A DNA stretch of 64,000 nt from Marinobacterium ramblicola (GCF_019084545.1 NZ_JAHREP010000006.1:1-64000), one strand, 5' to 3'. Shown: positions 1 through 9,485, counted from the first letter of the stretch. Translations and numbers: made by a program. Notes: generated from the letters alone by a model not told the origin.

Positions 1-117
1 TTCATCGCGTGTCGCACGGAAGCGGTGCCACCGGCCCGGACCGGCACGCATCGTGGCTACGTAGTGCGATTGCCCTGCCTCACGCCATAGCGGACAAGCA
101 TAACGCCGTTTATTCAC
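1..117 (-). CDS. possible partial ORF at the window edge
   Basis: On the minus strand a GTG codon at 117-115, overlapping the last codons of the tcdA-like gene, opens a frame that runs without a stop to the left edge (about 39 codons, beginning V/M-N-K-R-R-Y-A-C-P-L-W). It would be translationally coupled to tcdA. No family is recognised and the GTG is only one possible start, so this may be a chance open frame. Confidence 0.25.
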   Translation of the reverse strand, partial: MNKRRYACPLWREAGQSHYVATMRAGPGRWHRFRATRDE

Positions 118-904
118 CCGTAAGCCGCTGATGCCGCTCATAAAGCTTCTGCAACACCCGAGACACCGCGACAAAGCCAAAGGTCGCCGTGACACAGGTG
201 GAAGCGCCGAAACCGCCGGAGCAATCGAGCCTGGTCTGCCCTTCATGCAGGGTTTTCTGTTGACAGACGGAGCCGTCCGGCTGAGGGTAGCGCAGCTGCT
301 CAGTGGAGTAGACGCAGTCGACGGCAAATCGACGACCACTCTTGCTGAAGCCGTAGTGACGACGAAGAAGATTGCGCAGCTTGGCGGCCAGCGGATCGTG
401 TTCGGTGCGACTCAGGTCGATGATACCTATACGCGTCGGGTCGATCTGCCCGCCCGCACCGCCAACGGTGATGATCGGTATCTTCCGGCGTTTGCAGTGC
501 GCAATCATCGCCGCCTTGACGCCGACCGCATCGATGGCGTCGATAACATAGTCAAACCCCTCATGGATCAGCTCATCCAGGTTATCCCGGCTAACGAACG
601 CCTCCTCTTCGTGCACCAGGCAGTCAGGGTTGATATCGCGCATACGCTCCGCCATCACTGCCACTTTCGACTGCCCAACGGTTGAACTCAGCGCATGAAT
701 CTGACGATTGGTATTGGTCACACAGATATCGTCCAGATCGATCAGCGTCACTTCACCGACCGCCGAGCGTGCCAGCGCCTCCGCCACCCACGAACCCACA
801 CCGCCCACGCCGACGACCGCGATATGGCTGTTGCGGTAGAGATCGACGGCTTCATGTCCATAGAGGCGGACGGTTCCACCAAATCGCTGTCGCTGATCGT
901 CCAC
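110..904 (-). CDS. tcdA: tRNA threonylcarbamoyladenosine dehydratase TcdA (CsdL)
   Basis: E1-like ATP-dependent enzyme that cyclises t6A37 of tRNAs to ct6A. The 264-residue product has the adenylate-binding loop GVGGVGSW at about residues 32-39, followed by the acidic LIDLDDI strand and the NTNRQIHAL segment typical of ThiF/E1 folds. The central segment GGQIDPTRIGIIDLSRTEHD is characteristic of TcdA rather than MoeB or ThiF, and the length is normal. The start is GTG at 904, chosen because AGAGG lies just upstream. It is the last clear gene of a minus-strand run; a small cysteine-rich protein gene lies immediately upstream. The sulfur partner genes csdA/csdE are not in the window. Confidence 0.93.
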   Translation of the reverse strand: MDDQRQRFGGTVRLYGHEAVDLYRNSHIAVVGVGGVGSWVAEALARSAVGEVTLIDLDDICVTNTNRQIHALSSTVGQSKVAVMAERMRDINPDCLVHEEEAFVSRDNLDELIHEGFDYVIDAIDAVGVKAAMIAHCKRRKIPIITVGGAGGQIDPTRIGIIDLSRTEHDPLAAKLRNLLRRHYGFSKSGRRFAVDCVYSTEQLRYPQPDGSVCQQKTLHEGQTRLDCSGGFGASTCVTATFGFVAVSRVLQKLYERHQRLTGE

Positions 905-920
905 GGGCTACCTCTTGGGA

Positions 921-1136
921 TTAAAAGTCGTCATCAGTGAGCTCGGTCAACACGACCTCACCGCACTGGCAGCAGCGTCCTTCGATGAAGACAATGCCAT
1001 GCAGTTCATATTCGACGGGGTCACGCATACCAAGATTGAGCTGCTGACAGTGATCGCACCAGGTTTCGTGTAGGAACAGGGTTTGCTCGTCGGCTTCGCG
1101 AGCAAAGAAATCGCGGGGTATAGGGGTCTCACTCAT
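921..1136 (-). CDS. small cysteine-rich (CPXCG-type) zinc-ribbon protein
   Basis: A 71-residue acidic protein with two cysteine pairs, CDHC near residue 28 and CCQCG near residue 56, which would make a single zinc ribbon. The product resembles the family annotated as CPXCG motif-containing cysteine-rich protein, whose function is unknown. An in-frame GTG sits directly before the ATG at 1136; either could start translation, with TAGG upstream. It lies 16 bases upstream of tcdA and probably shares its transcript. No catalytic residues are apparent. Confidence 0.75.
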   Translation of the reverse strand: MSETPIPRDFFAREADEQTLFLHETWCDHCQQLNLGMRDPVEYELHGIVFIEGRCCQCGEVVLTELTDDDF

Positions 1137-1167
1137 CACACAAACTGCCTACCGTAAATCTGCCGCA

Positions 1168-1869
1168 TCATACCGCCGGGGTATCGCGGGATCCAGCCTC
1201 ATGCCAGCGCAGAGTCGATGGCTCCCAAGCCGCCAGAGCCTCCCGTACCGAGTCGAGCTGAAACAGCCACCCCCGGTCCGGCTCGGCAACGAAGCGATAG
1301 GCATGCCCAGCCAACTCAAAGCTGAGCTGCCAGGCATGCAGATAGCCGCGATCGGGCGCCGGATCCACTCGCTCATGATAGAGCGGGTCACCGATAATCG
1401 GCGCACCGACACTCTTCAATGCCACCCGGATCTGATGGGTCTGCCCGGTACTCGGGCGACACAGCAACAACCGCAGCCCCTCACCCGCCGAACGGCTGTA
1501 GAACTCGGTAACCGCCGGGTTCTCCCGGGTACGCGCCAGGCGCCAACCACCCCGCCGACCCTTGACCATATCGCCGATCACCCGCCCCTGCTTTTTGTTC
1601 GGCTTACGATCACTTAACGCGATGTAATATTTCTCGACCCGCCGCTGACGAAAAAGCTCTGCCAGCTGGTTACAGGCCTCTGCCGAGGTCGCCAGCAGCA
1701 TCAAACCCGAGGTGATCCGGTCCAGACGGTGCACAAGCCATAGCTTTTGCGCCAGATCCCGCTCCAGCTGCATCACCAACCCGACCTCGGACTTGTCACG
1801 ATGCACGCTAATACCGGGATCTTTACTGATAACGATGAATTGCTCGGTCTGAGCGATAAGCTGGTACAT
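1168..1869 (-). CDS. RluA-family pseudouridine synthase
   Basis: RNA pseudouridine synthase of the RluA superfamily. The motif HRLDRITSG (about residues 48-56) contains the catalytic aspartate, and RPSTGQTHQIRVAL is the conserved second motif. At 233 residues it is short and lacks an N-terminal S4 domain, so it matches the small stand-alone RluA-like subgroup rather than RluC or RluD; its RNA target cannot be read from sequence. The start is ambiguous: TTG at 1878 or ATG at 1869, neither with a strong ribosome-binding site. It lies upstream of the cysteine-rich protein gene and downstream of hda on the same strand. Confidence 0.88.
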   Translation of the reverse strand: MYQLIAQTEQFIVISKDPGISVHRDKSEVGLVMQLERDLAQKLWLVHRLDRITSGLMLLATSAEACNQLAELFRQRRVEKYYIALSDRKPNKKQGRVIGDMVKGRRGGWRLARTRENPAVTEFYSRSAGEGLRLLLCRPSTGQTHQIRVALKSVGAPIIGDPLYHERVDPAPDRGYLHAWQLSFELAGHAYRFVAEPDRGWLFQLDSVREALAAWEPSTLRWHEAGSRDTPAV

Positions 1870-1965
1870 GGCGTGCAAGGAACATCTGTCGGCTTGAGGG
1901 GAGCGATTGTCGAGGAAAGCCTGAACCAGTTCAAGCGGAGCCAGGAACTCGCTCCAGCCGACTCC

Positions 1966-2673
1966 CTACCAGTCCATTACCTGTTTGACGAAGGGAACGG
2001 TGATACGCCGCTGTGCACTGAGCGATTCGCGATCGAGCCGATCCAGCGTAACCAGCAGGTTTGCCATATCACGGCTGCCATGATGCATCAGGTAACGTAC
2101 CACCTCATCCGAGAGCTGCAGCCCTCTTGCCCGGGCACGCGACTTCAGCGCCACCTCCTTGGTGGCATCATCAAGCGGCTTGACCTGAAACACCAGACCC
2201 CAGTTCAAGCGCGATTCCAGATCCGGAAGCTTTATGCCCAGCGAACGCGGCGAGCGATCGGCCGCTAGTACAAGCACATGGCCGGCTGCGCGCATCCGGT
2301 TGAATAGATGGAACAGCGCCTCCTCCCATTGCGGCAGACCTGCAACCTGTTCCAGGTTGTCGATGCACACCATCTGCAGCTGATCCAGATCATCGAGCAG
2401 TTCAGGACCGGCATGAGTCAACTCAGCCAAGGGCAGGTAAACGGCCGTACGCCGCACCGGATCGGCGGCATGGCAACAGGATTGCAGCAGATGGGAGCAA
2501 CCGACGCCCTGATGACCCCATAGATAGATATATTGCTCCCCCTCGCCACGAGCGGCCTGTTCAAGCTGAGCACAGGCAAGCCCATTCTCTCCGCTGACAT
2601 AGTTCTCGAAGCGAGCATCGTCCCGCAGGCTAATCCCAAGAGGAAGCTGAATTGGAGCCTTTTTCGTCGTCAT
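1966..2673 (-). CDS. hda: DnaA regulatory inactivator Hda
   Basis: AAA+ protein that works with the DNA-loaded beta clamp to stimulate hydrolysis of DnaA-bound ATP and prevent over-initiation. The 235-residue product begins with a QLPLGI segment near residue 9 that fits the clamp-binding motif. It then has the Hda-type Walker A region GHQGVGCSHLL, a Walker B strand MVCIDNLE and a C-terminal lid ending in FVKQVMDW. Length and order are normal. One base separates it from the upstream transporter gene, so the DUF2066-PerM-hda trio should be one operon, a grouping I know from Pseudomonas-like gammaproteobacteria. Confidence 0.93.
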   Translation of the reverse strand: MTTKKAPIQLPLGISLRDDARFENYVSGENGLACAQLEQAARGEGEQYIYLWGHQGVGCSHLLQSCCHAADPVRRTAVYLPLAELTHAGPELLDDLDQLQMVCIDNLEQVAGLPQWEEALFHLFNRMRAAGHVLVLAADRSPRSLGIKLPDLESRLNWGLVFQVKPLDDATKEVALKSRARARGLQLSDEVVRYLMHHGSRDMANLLVTLDRLDRESLSAQRRITVPFVKQVMDW

Positions 2674-2674
2674 T

Positions 2675-3757
2675 TCACTCTACTTCACCGGCTTCTTCCG
2701 GCTCATCGGTGCTATACAACCGACTTTTCTTGTACCCATCGTGCAGATGCCGCAACAGCACCATGATGACAGCCGCGACCGGCAGCGCCAGTAATATACC
2801 GACAAAGCCAAACAGTTGCCCGCCGGCCATGATCGCAAAGATAACCGCCACCGGATGCAACCCGATACGATCGCCGACCAGCAGCGGCGTCAACACCATC
2901 CCCTCCAGCATCTGGCCGATGGCGAACACCAGTCCGACCCAGGCCAGGATGGTTGGTTCCTGGAACTGTACGTAGGCCGCCACGCCGGCAACCACAATGC
3001 CGATGATGAAGCCCATGTACGGCACGATACTGGCGAGGCCGGCAAGCATACCAATCAACAGCGCGAGATCAAGCCCGACGATCCATAAACCGGTGGCATA
3101 GACAACGCCAAGCGCCAGCATGACCAGCAACTGCCCCTTGACGAACGCCCCCAGCACCTCGTCACATTCACGCGCCCAGAGCGTCACTTTTGGCTCGAGG
3201 TTGCGCGGCAGCAGATGCTGAATGTTCGCCATCATCACGTCCCAGTCGCGCAGCAGATAGAAGGTGACCACGGGGATCAACACCAGATTCGCAATCCAGC
3301 CGGCAAGGGCCAACCCGGAGCGGGTAATCCCGCCCATCAATTTGGCCGCGACACTGCCGGTCTGCTGCCAATACTGGGTGAATAGCTGGCGGACACTCTC
3401 CAGATCGGGCCGCTCTATACTGAGCCCGGTGTTCTGCTCGATCCAGGGTATCAAACGGCCATGCAGCACCTCGATCACCACCGGGATCTGCCGCACCATG
3501 GTCTGAATCTGCTCAGCCAACTGCGGAATCAACAGCAGCACCGCCAATACCATGATCAGCGTCAGGATTACGAACACCAGCACGACGGCCTGGGTACGAC
3601 TGAGCTTGCGCGCCTCAAGACGGTCGGCGATAGGATCGGTCAGGTAGGCAAGCAACGCCCCGATCAGGAACGGCGATAGAATCGGAGCGAGCAGATAGAC
3701 GAATCCGCAGGCCACGACCAACGTAATCAGCAAAAACCAGCGCTGGGACTCGTTCAT
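2675..3757 (-). CDS. AI-2E family transporter / PerM-type permease
   Basis: Inner-membrane protein of the AI-2E exporter-like (PerM) family, 360 residues with about eight hydrophobic helices in the usual pattern: two N-terminal helices, a soluble segment, then a helical bundle rich in glycine (for example LAGLASIVPYMGFIIG). An upstream in-frame ATG at 3811 is possible, but ATG 3757 is preferred because GGGAGAGCAAGG precedes it and the protein then starts just before the first membrane helix. It lies between a DUF2066 gene and hda. Family members export small molecules or act in sodium/proton exchange; the substrate here is unknown. Confidence 0.85.
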   Translation of the reverse strand: MNESQRWFLLITLVVACGFVYLLAPILSPFLIGALLAYLTDPIADRLEARKLSRTQAVVLVFVILTLIMVLAVLLLIPQLAEQIQTMVRQIPVVIEVLHGRLIPWIEQNTGLSIERPDLESVRQLFTQYWQQTGSVAAKLMGGITRSGLALAGWIANLVLIPVVTFYLLRDWDVMMANIQHLLPRNLEPKVTLWARECDEVLGAFVKGQLLVMLALGVVYATGLWIVGLDLALLIGMLAGLASIVPYMGFIIGIVVAGVAAYVQFQEPTILAWVGLVFAIGQMLEGMVLTPLLVGDRIGLHPVAVIFAIMAGGQLFGFVGILLALPVAAVIMVLLRHLHDGYKKSRLYSTDEPEEAGEVE

Positions 3758-3779
3758 CCTTGCTCTCCCGTTCAAAGCT

Positions 3780-4793
3780 TCAGAGATCTGTCCATCGATA
3801 CAGCTGCTCACCCTCGCGCGTCAGCTGCGGGTTCTGTGCCAGCACCTGCTGCAATCCGGCACTACCGCCTTCGACCCGCACGATCAACGTCAGGCGCTGA
3901 CCGTTCTGTCCGACGGTATAGAGTTGCTGCACACCGGGCTGCTGACGTATCCAACCGGTGATATCCAGGTAGGCGGCCGGCGTTGCGATCCCGTCTATCT
4001 CAAGCGCTATACCGTCCGGCTGATACGCACCGACGGGCTCCAACACCAACTGCCCCTGGACCGCTGACTCCGACCCAATCTCGCGAACGCCCAGAATGTG
4101 GTCGGCCAATCTGTCGGCAAATTGATGTAACGCCAAGGGGTCGGTTGAGCTTTGCTCCCGCAGCATCTGGCCATCCCACCACAGGACCCAGTTCAGCTGC
4201 TCTCCTGAGCGCAATCCGACAAGGATCGCATCTGGCTGATAGCGCGCCGACGCCCGCTGCACGACACCCGGATCGTCACTGAACAGATCCTGGGCGTTCA
4301 GCGCCAGCTGATCGGTCAGGTCGAGCAGCGGCTGATGCAAAGGCAATCCGCGCTGCTGCATGGCGAGGCTGAGCTGCCCGTAGATCTCGCCGCCCGGCTC
4401 GACAAGCTCTGCCGCGGCCCCAACCCCCCGGGCAAGCCATACCAGCAGCTCCGGCCTGTCATCGGACAGTACCGGCAAGCCCAGGCTGCTCATGAGGTTT
4501 TTCAGTCCAACCGGATCAAACCCCAGGTGCTGATCATCGCTCTGCGCCTGCTGCAGCAGACTGGCGTTATCGAGCAGGGTCTGGGTTTCCGGGCGCTGCA
4601 TGATGTCGCGCCGCCCACTGACCTTGACCAGAACCTGAGCCAATGCACTCTCCACACGCCGCTCAACCGGTGTATCGGCGCCTACGCGCGCACTGTAAAG
4701 CCCCGCTACCTCTGCGGCGGACGCGACGCCCCCTACCAACAACAGAAACAGGATCCCGAATCTGACCATGCGGACTAGCTGTGCGGAATACAT
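3780..4793 (-). CDS. DUF2066 domain-containing periplasmic protein
   Basis: A 337-residue secreted or periplasmic protein of unknown function. A signal peptide (basic RMVRFG, then the hydrophobic FLLLVGGVASA) ends near residue 27. The mature start AEVAGLYSARV and the following R-VESALAQVLVKVSGR segment are typical of DUF2066. ATG 4793 is chosen over the upstream start because AGGGGAAG lies directly before it. It heads the minus-strand DUF2066-PerM-hda operon and is divergent from purM across about 246 bases, an arrangement common in related gammaproteobacteria. No enzymatic motif is visible. Confidence 0.85.
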   Translation of the reverse strand: MYSAQLVRMVRFGILFLLLVGGVASAAEVAGLYSARVGADTPVERRVESALAQVLVKVSGRRDIMQRPETQTLLDNASLLQQAQSDDQHLGFDPVGLKNLMSSLGLPVLSDDRPELLVWLARGVGAAAELVEPGGEIYGQLSLAMQQRGLPLHQPLLDLTDQLALNAQDLFSDDPGVVQRASARYQPDAILVGLRSGEQLNWVLWWDGQMLREQSSTDPLALHQFADRLADHILGVREIGSESAVQGQLVLEPVGAYQPDGIALEIDGIATPAAYLDITGWIRQQPGVQQLYTVGQNGQRLTLIVRVEGGSAGLQQVLAQNPQLTREGEQLYRWTDL

Positions 4794-5039
4794 CTCTTCC
4801 CCTGACACCTGACGACCGTCTTCGTACACTCATTAATTCGCGCAGATAGCCCCGACCCTCGCCCTGAACCGTCCGCTGCGGCACAACTCTACCATACAAA
4901 AAGCGCTATGCCGTCAGCCTGAGCGATTTCGAGATCGACAAAGCGGGCCTCTAAAACTGGCCTTAACCCTACTGCGCGCTGTAAACTAGGCGCCTTCTTT
5001 AACGCTACTCTTCCCGCTGTTGAAAGGTTAATTCATCCC

Positions 5040-6098
5040 ATGTCTACAGGTTCTGAAAAAACATCCCTGAGCTACAAGGATGCAGGTGTTGATATCGATG
5101 CCGGTAACGCCTTGGTTGAACGCATCAAAGGCGTCGCCAAACGCACTTCGCGTCCTGAAGTGATGGGTGGTCTGGGCGGTTTCGGCGCACTCTGCGAATT
5201 ACCGGCCGGATATCGCCAGCCGGTTCTGGTTTCAGGTACTGACGGTGTTGGCACCAAACTGCGCCTGGCCATGGACCTGGGCAAACACGACACCATCGGC
5301 ATCGATCTGGTCGCCATGTGCGTCAACGATCTGGTAGTCGCCGGCGCGGAACCCCTGTTTTTCCTCGACTACTACGCCACCGGCCACCTGAACGTGGATA
5401 TGGCAGCGGATGTGGTGACCGGTATCGGCGCAGGCTGTGAACTGGCGGGTGCAGCACTGGTCGGTGGTGAAACCGCCGAGATGCCGGGTATGTACGAAGG
5501 CGATGACTACGACCTGGCCGGTTTTTGCGTCGGCGTGGTGGAAAAAGATGAGATCATCGACGGCAGCAAGGTGCAGACCGGCGACACACTGATCGCCCTC
5601 GCCTCCTCCGGCCCGCACTCCAACGGCTACTCCCTGATCCGCAAGATCCTCGAGATCAGCAATGCCGACCTGGAGATGCCGATGGGCGATACCACCCTGG
5701 CGAAGGCGCTGCTGGAGCCGACCCGCATCTACGTCAAACCGCTGCTCAAGCTGATTCGTGAGTCCCAGGTCAACGCACTGTCGCACATCACCGGCGGCGG
5801 TCTGCTGGAAAATATCCCACGCGTACTGCCGGAGAGCGCCAAGGCGGTGATCGACACCAGCTCCTGGACCATTCCGCCGGTATTCCAGTGGCTGCAGGAA
5901 CAGGGCAACGTCGATCGACGCGAAATGTATCGCACCCTGAACTGCGGTGTCGGCATGGTGATCTGCGTTCCCGCCGACAAGGCAGATGAAGCACTCAGCC
6001 TGCTGGCCAGCGAAGGCGAGAACGCCTGGATGATCGGCAGCATCGAAGCCGCAGCAGCGGGCGAGGAACAGGTCGAGCTGCGCGGTCTGGACGCTTGA
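5040..6098 (+). CDS. purM: phosphoribosylformylglycinamidine cyclo-ligase (AIR synthetase)
   Basis: Fifth step of purine synthesis: ATP-dependent ring closure of FGAM to AIR in the cytosol. The 352-residue product starts [15 protein letters not shown] and has [18 protein letters not shown], the [11 protein letters not shown] loop near residue 142 and [13 protein letters not shown], all typical of PurM. It is the full usual length. AAGG precedes the ATG. The stop codon is followed one base later by the purN start, so the two are co-transcribed. No PurR-like palindrome was seen in the 246-base region upstream. Confidence 0.97.
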   Translation: MSTGSEKTSLSYKDAGVDIDAGNALVERIKGVAKRTSRPEVMGGLGGFGALCELPAGYRQPVLVSGTDGVGTKLRLAMDLGKHDTIGIDLVAMCVNDLVVAGAEPLFFLDYYATGHLNVDMAADVVTGIGAGCELAGAALVGGETAEMPGMYEGDDYDLAGFCVGVVEKDEIIDGSKVQTGDTLIALASSGPHSNGYSLIRKILEISNADLEMPMGDTTLAKALLEPTRIYVKPLLKLIRESQVNALSHITGGGLLENIPRVLPESAKAVIDTSSWTIPPVFQWLQEQGNVDRREMYRTLNCGVGMVICVPADKADEALSLLASEGENAWMIGSIEAAAAGEEQVELRGLDA

Positions 6099-6099
6099 G

Positions 6100-6750
6100 A
6101 TGAGTGAAAAACGGATTGTCGTGCTGATCTCTGGCAGCGGCTCAAACCTGCAGGCGATCATCGACAGCATCGCGGCCGGCGGCATCGCCGGTCGTATCGC
6201 CGCTGTCATATCCAATCGCGCCGACGCCTACGGTCTGACCCGCGCCAGCAACGCCGGCATCGAAACCCGGGTGCTGAATCACAAACTGTACGCGGATCGC
6301 GAGGCGTTTGACCGGGCCCTGCAGGAAGCGATCGACGCCTACCAGCCAGATCTGGTCGTGCTGGCCGGCTTCATGCGCATCCTGACGCCGGACTTTGTAC
6401 GCCACTATGCCGGACGCCTGTTCAACATCCACCCCTCGCTGCTGCCACGCCACAAGGGCTTGCATACCCATCAGCGCGCACTTGAAGCGGGAGACCGTGA
6501 ACACGGCTGCACCGTTCATTTCGTCACTGAGGAACTTGATGGCGGCCCGCTGGTCGTACAGGCACCCATTCCGGTGCTGCCCGAGGATAACGCGGAGAGT
6601 TTGCAGCAGCGGGTACACGCACTGGAGCACAAGATCTATCCGCTGGCCGTAGCCTGGTTCTGCGCTAGACGACTTGAGCTGACCGCCAACGGCGTTCTGC
6701 TCGATGGTGCGCCTCTGCCAGCCAGCGGCTTTCGCTATACCGACGAGTAG
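6100..6750 (+). CDS. purN: phosphoribosylglycinamide formyltransferase
   Basis: Folate-dependent GAR transformylase, third step of purine synthesis. The 216-residue protein has the phosphate-binding loop ISGSGSNLQAI at residues 10-20, the catalytic Asn/His pair in FNIHPSLLP (about 108-110) and the HFVTEELDGGP segment carrying the catalytic aspartate. Length matches the family. It is coupled to purM and followed after 5 bases by a DUF3108 gene, the usual order in this lineage. Confidence 0.97.
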   Translation: MSEKRIVVLISGSGSNLQAIIDSIAAGGIAGRIAAVISNRADAYGLTRASNAGIETRVLNHKLYADREAFDRALQEAIDAYQPDLVVLAGFMRILTPDFVRHYAGRLFNIHPSLLPRHKGLHTHQRALEAGDREHGCTVHFVTEELDGGPLVVQAPIPVLPEDNAESLQQRVHALEHKIYPLAVAWFCARRLELTANGVLLDGAPLPASGFRYTDE

Positions 6751-6755
6751 TTAAG

Positions 6756-7457
6756 ATGAGAAAAGGACTGAGTACACTGCTGATTTCACTGGCGCTGTCT
6801 CAGTCCGGACTCGCGCAAGCCAGCACCCTGCAATCCTTCCGCGCCACCTATTCCGCCACCCTGGAGGGCGGTGTGGCGATCTCCGCCGACGCGGTCCGCG
6901 AACTGAAGCAGCTCGAGGACGGCAGCTGGATTTTCAACTCTTCCGCCGACGCTGTACTGGCAACACAGCAGGAGGAGTCGCACTTCACCTATAACGACGA
7001 ACAGATCCGCCCGCTTAGCTACCTGTATCGACGCGAAGTGCTCGGCAAGGAGCGGCGCGTGGAGCTGGAGTTCGACTGGTCGAAGCAAAGAGTCAAGACC
7101 ACGGTTGAAGACAAACCCTGGCATATGCGGATACCGGGGAACACCCAGGACAAGCTCAGCTACCAGTTGCAGCTACGCAAGGACCTGGCCGCAGGCAGGA
7201 CCGAGTTCAGCTACAGCGTAGCCGACGGCGGCCTGCTCTCCGAGTACCGGTTCAAGGTGCTGGGCACAGAGCGCATCGCCACACCGGATGGCGAATACGA
7301 TGCGATCAAGGTGGAGCGGGTCCGTGACGAAAGCTCCGGTCGCACCACCCACATCTGGTTTGCTCCGGCACTGGAGTACCTGATCGTCAAACTCTACCAG
7401 ACCGAATCCGACGGCCGGGAGTACGGCCTCCTCCTCAACCACTTGGAACAAAAATGA
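6756..7457 (+). CDS. DUF3108 domain-containing secreted protein
   Basis: A 233-residue protein with a cleavable signal peptide (KGLSTLLISLALSQSGLAQA, cleavage near residue 22) followed by a beta-rich DUF3108 domain. Typical features are LQSFRATYSATLEGG, a central SYLYRREVLGKERR and the C-terminal HIWFAPALEYLIVKL. Family members sit in the periplasm or outer envelope and have no established activity. The gene follows purN by 5 bases and overlaps the next gene by four bases (ATGA), so it belongs to the purMN transcript. Confidence 0.85.
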   Translation: MRKGLSTLLISLALSQSGLAQASTLQSFRATYSATLEGGVAISADAVRELKQLEDGSWIFNSSADAVLATQQEESHFTYNDEQIRPLSYLYRREVLGKERRVELEFDWSKQRVKTTVEDKPWHMRIPGNTQDKLSYQLQLRKDLAAGRTEFSYSVADGGLLSEYRFKVLGTERIATPDGEYDAIKVERVRDESSGRTTHIWFAPALEYLIVKLYQTESDGREYGLLLNHLEQK

Positions 7458-7735
7458 CCTGCACGACTCAGGCCGCAGACCAGGCCCATCAATCGCTCCT
7501 GGATCTGGAAGCTCAAGCGCTCGACGATGCCGACCGCCGTTTCTACGCCAGCTATCTGCTGGGCCACCTAAGCCTGATCAGCACGGAGACTGGAGAGGAT
7601 GGTGAAGCACTGTCAAAGCGCCTGGAACAGGCACTGGACGAGGCCTTTGCCGTCGACAGGCTAAGCGATCAGGACAAGCTGGGTATCAGATCACTCTGGC
7701 ATGAGATCAGTGCCGACATCGGCCGCGGACTCTGA
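7454..7735 (+). CDS. YfcL-family small protein
   Basis: A 93-residue acidic, predicted all-helical protein. The segment FYASYLLGHLSLI followed by a helix rich in Glu and Leu, then LSDQDKLGIRSLWHE, resembles YfcL-type proteins; function is unknown. Its start overlaps the DUF3108 stop (ATGA). Its last 67 bases overlap the 3' end of the convergent EAL gene in a different frame; both frames look genuine. Confidence 0.65.
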   Translation: MTCTTQAADQAHQSLLDLEAQALDDADRRFYASYLLGHLSLISTETGEDGEALSKRLEQALDEAFAVDRLSDQDKLGIRSLWHEISADIGRGL

Positions 7736-8901
7736 GCACGCTCCAGCACATCGACCAGCAACACTCGATGCTCATCCAGCGCCAGGGTCAGCGTATGGCA
7801 CTGGCTACCCGTTGCGATATCGATATAGACGGATGATCGCAACACCCGGCGTTGATAGTCACTGGAGCCCACCAGCTGATAGAAGTATGGCCGCCAGCTC
7901 CAGTTTGAGCCGATCACACTGGCATCCGACTGCCAGCGGCCATCGCTAAAGCTCCAGTTGGCCGAGATCTGTCGCCCCTGCCGGTTACAGATAAAGAAAC
8001 GCAGGATGTCGGGATCGGGAGTAAAACTGTCAAGATTACTGCCTATCTCGACACCGCCGGAAAGCAAGAGCTCACGCAACGCCAGCAGCTCCGAGTGAAT
8101 ACCCTCCGCATGCCACTGCCTGCGCGCCGTCTCCTCGATGGCCAGATCCAGATGCAGGGAGAGCAGATCCTGCATCTGCGCCCTGAAACTGTCCGACGGC
8201 AGAAACTCGGGTTGGGCCGGGGAGAAGATGAAGCCCTGAATATGACTGGCATTGCAGTGCAGCGCCAGAAACAACTCATCCTCCGTTTCAACCCCCTCGA
8301 ACACCACCTTGCTACCGAGTCTCGCACCAAGATCTCCCATCATCTGCAGGAGCGCTCTTTTTTGGTGCAACGCCTGATCGATGCTGAACATGCGCATATC
8401 GATCTTGATAAAGTCCGGGGTAAAGGCGAACAGACGGTCAAGCTGCTGAAAGCCGGAGCCGAAGTCGTCGAAGGCGATTTTCACCCCCGCCTCACGATAG
8501 CGCCGTGCCAGCTCACAGATCCGTCCAACATCACCATTGACCTCGGTGATCTCGATAATCACCTGCTCCGGCCTGACCCCCGCCTCTCGAATCATCTCCA
8601 ACGTCGGTAACAGGTCGAAGGAGTCCAGCGAATCGATCCACTCCGGCGACATATTCAACGACAGCGTCTGGCCCGGTTCGGCCATCTCGGCGAAGTGACG
8701 CAACGCTTCGCGGCGCAGCGCGCGATCATGCAGACGACGAACGGCAGGATCAGTCTGGGAGGTATTCAGCAGCGAGGCCGCCGAAACCACCTCTCCATCC
8801 CGCCCCCTCATCCGCGCCAGCGCCTCGTATCCGACTATGCGGCCACTTGCAACATCAACGACAGGTTGAAACCAGGGAAACAGCTGATCAGACATACTCA
8901 C
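7669..8901 (-). CDS. EAL-domain c-di-GMP phosphodiesterase with YkuI-like C-terminal sensor domain
   Basis: A 410-residue cytoplasmic protein. Residues 1-250 form an EAL domain with the expected catalytic set: YEALARM, SLNMSPEW, IIEITEV, DDFGSG, FIKIDMRM and FEGVET. It should hydrolyse c-di-GMP to pGpG. Residues ~255-400 contain a PAS-like region (FICNRQGRQISANWSF, SSVYIDIATGSQCHTLTLAL) resembling the YkuI C-terminal sensor domain. No membrane segment is present. The 3' end overlaps the YfcL-like gene on the opposite strand by 67 bases. It stands first in a patch of three c-di-GMP-related genes. Confidence 0.9.
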   Translation of the reverse strand: MSMSDQLFPWFQPVVDVASGRIVGYEALARMRGRDGEVVSAASLLNTSQTDPAVRRLHDRALRREALRHFAEMAEPGQTLSLNMSPEWIDSLDSFDLLPTLEMIREAGVRPEQVIIEITEVNGDVGRICELARRYREAGVKIAFDDFGSGFQQLDRLFAFTPDFIKIDMRMFSIDQALHQKRALLQMMGDLGARLGSKVVFEGVETEDELFLALHCNASHIQGFIFSPAQPEFLPSDSFRAQMQDLLSLHLDLAIEETARRQWHAEGIHSELLALRELLLSGGVEIGSNLDSFTPDPDILRFFICNRQGRQISANWSFSDGRWQSDASVIGSNWSWRPYFYQLVGSSDYQRRVLRSSVYIDIATGSQCHTLTLALDEHRVLLVDVLERAQSPRPMSALISCQSDLIPSLS

Positions 8902-9008
8902 CTCTTAGACAACGCCTGATCGGTAAGCAAAGCCCAGGCCAACAACGCCTCGGCTGCACCGTTACAAGTCATTAGGCGATAGCGGGAAAATGCGTAAACC
9001 TCGCGCAG

Positions 9009-9455
9009 TTACACCGCAGATCTCTTGCACCCCTGAAGTGTAGCAACAATCTGTCGCCCACCCGCACCATCCCGGTGCTCGCAAAAACAGATCCCCTGCC
9101 AGATCCCCAGGTTCAGAGCACCATTCGTAACCGGCAACATCAGATCGACACCCAACAGGCTGCTTTTGATATGCGCCGGCATATCGTCCAACCCCTCGTA
9201 ATCATGCCGATACATCCCCTCACGCTCTGGCACGCTGCGATTGAAATGGCTCTCCAGATCCTGGCGCACTGTAGGGTCCGCATTTTCAGTTAAGGTCAAC
9301 GCAGCCGAGGTATGCTGTAAAAAAAGGTGCAACAAACCGCACTCCAACTGCTCAAGCTCCGGCAGGGCGTGCTCTATCTCATCGGTAATCAGATGGAATC
9401 CGCGACCTCGCGGTTTCAGGCGGATGCTACGCTGCACCCACAGGGGTTGATTCAT
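9009..9455 (-). CDS. YjbQ family protein (secondary thiamine-phosphate synthase-type)
   Basis: A 148-residue protein of the conserved YjbQ/UPF0047 fold. It has [21 protein letters not shown] with the conserved His-Thr-Ser, [21 protein letters not shown] and the C-terminal [14 protein letters not shown]. Some members have been reported to have weak thiamine-phosphate synthase activity, but the physiological role is unclear. ATG 9455 is preferred over the TTG/ATG 12 bases upstream because GAGG is suitably spaced. It lies directly downstream of the truncated GGDEF gene on the same strand. Confidence 0.88.
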   Translation of the reverse strand: MNQPLWVQRSIRLKPRGRGFHLITDEIEHALPELEQLECGLLHLFLQHTSAALTLTENADPTVRQDLESHFNRSVPEREGMYRHDYEGLDDMPAHIKSSLLGVDLMLPVTNGALNLGIWQGICFCEHRDGAGGRQIVATLQGCKRSAV

Positions 9456-9485
9456 ACCAAGCCTCACTATGACGTCAACAGCGGG

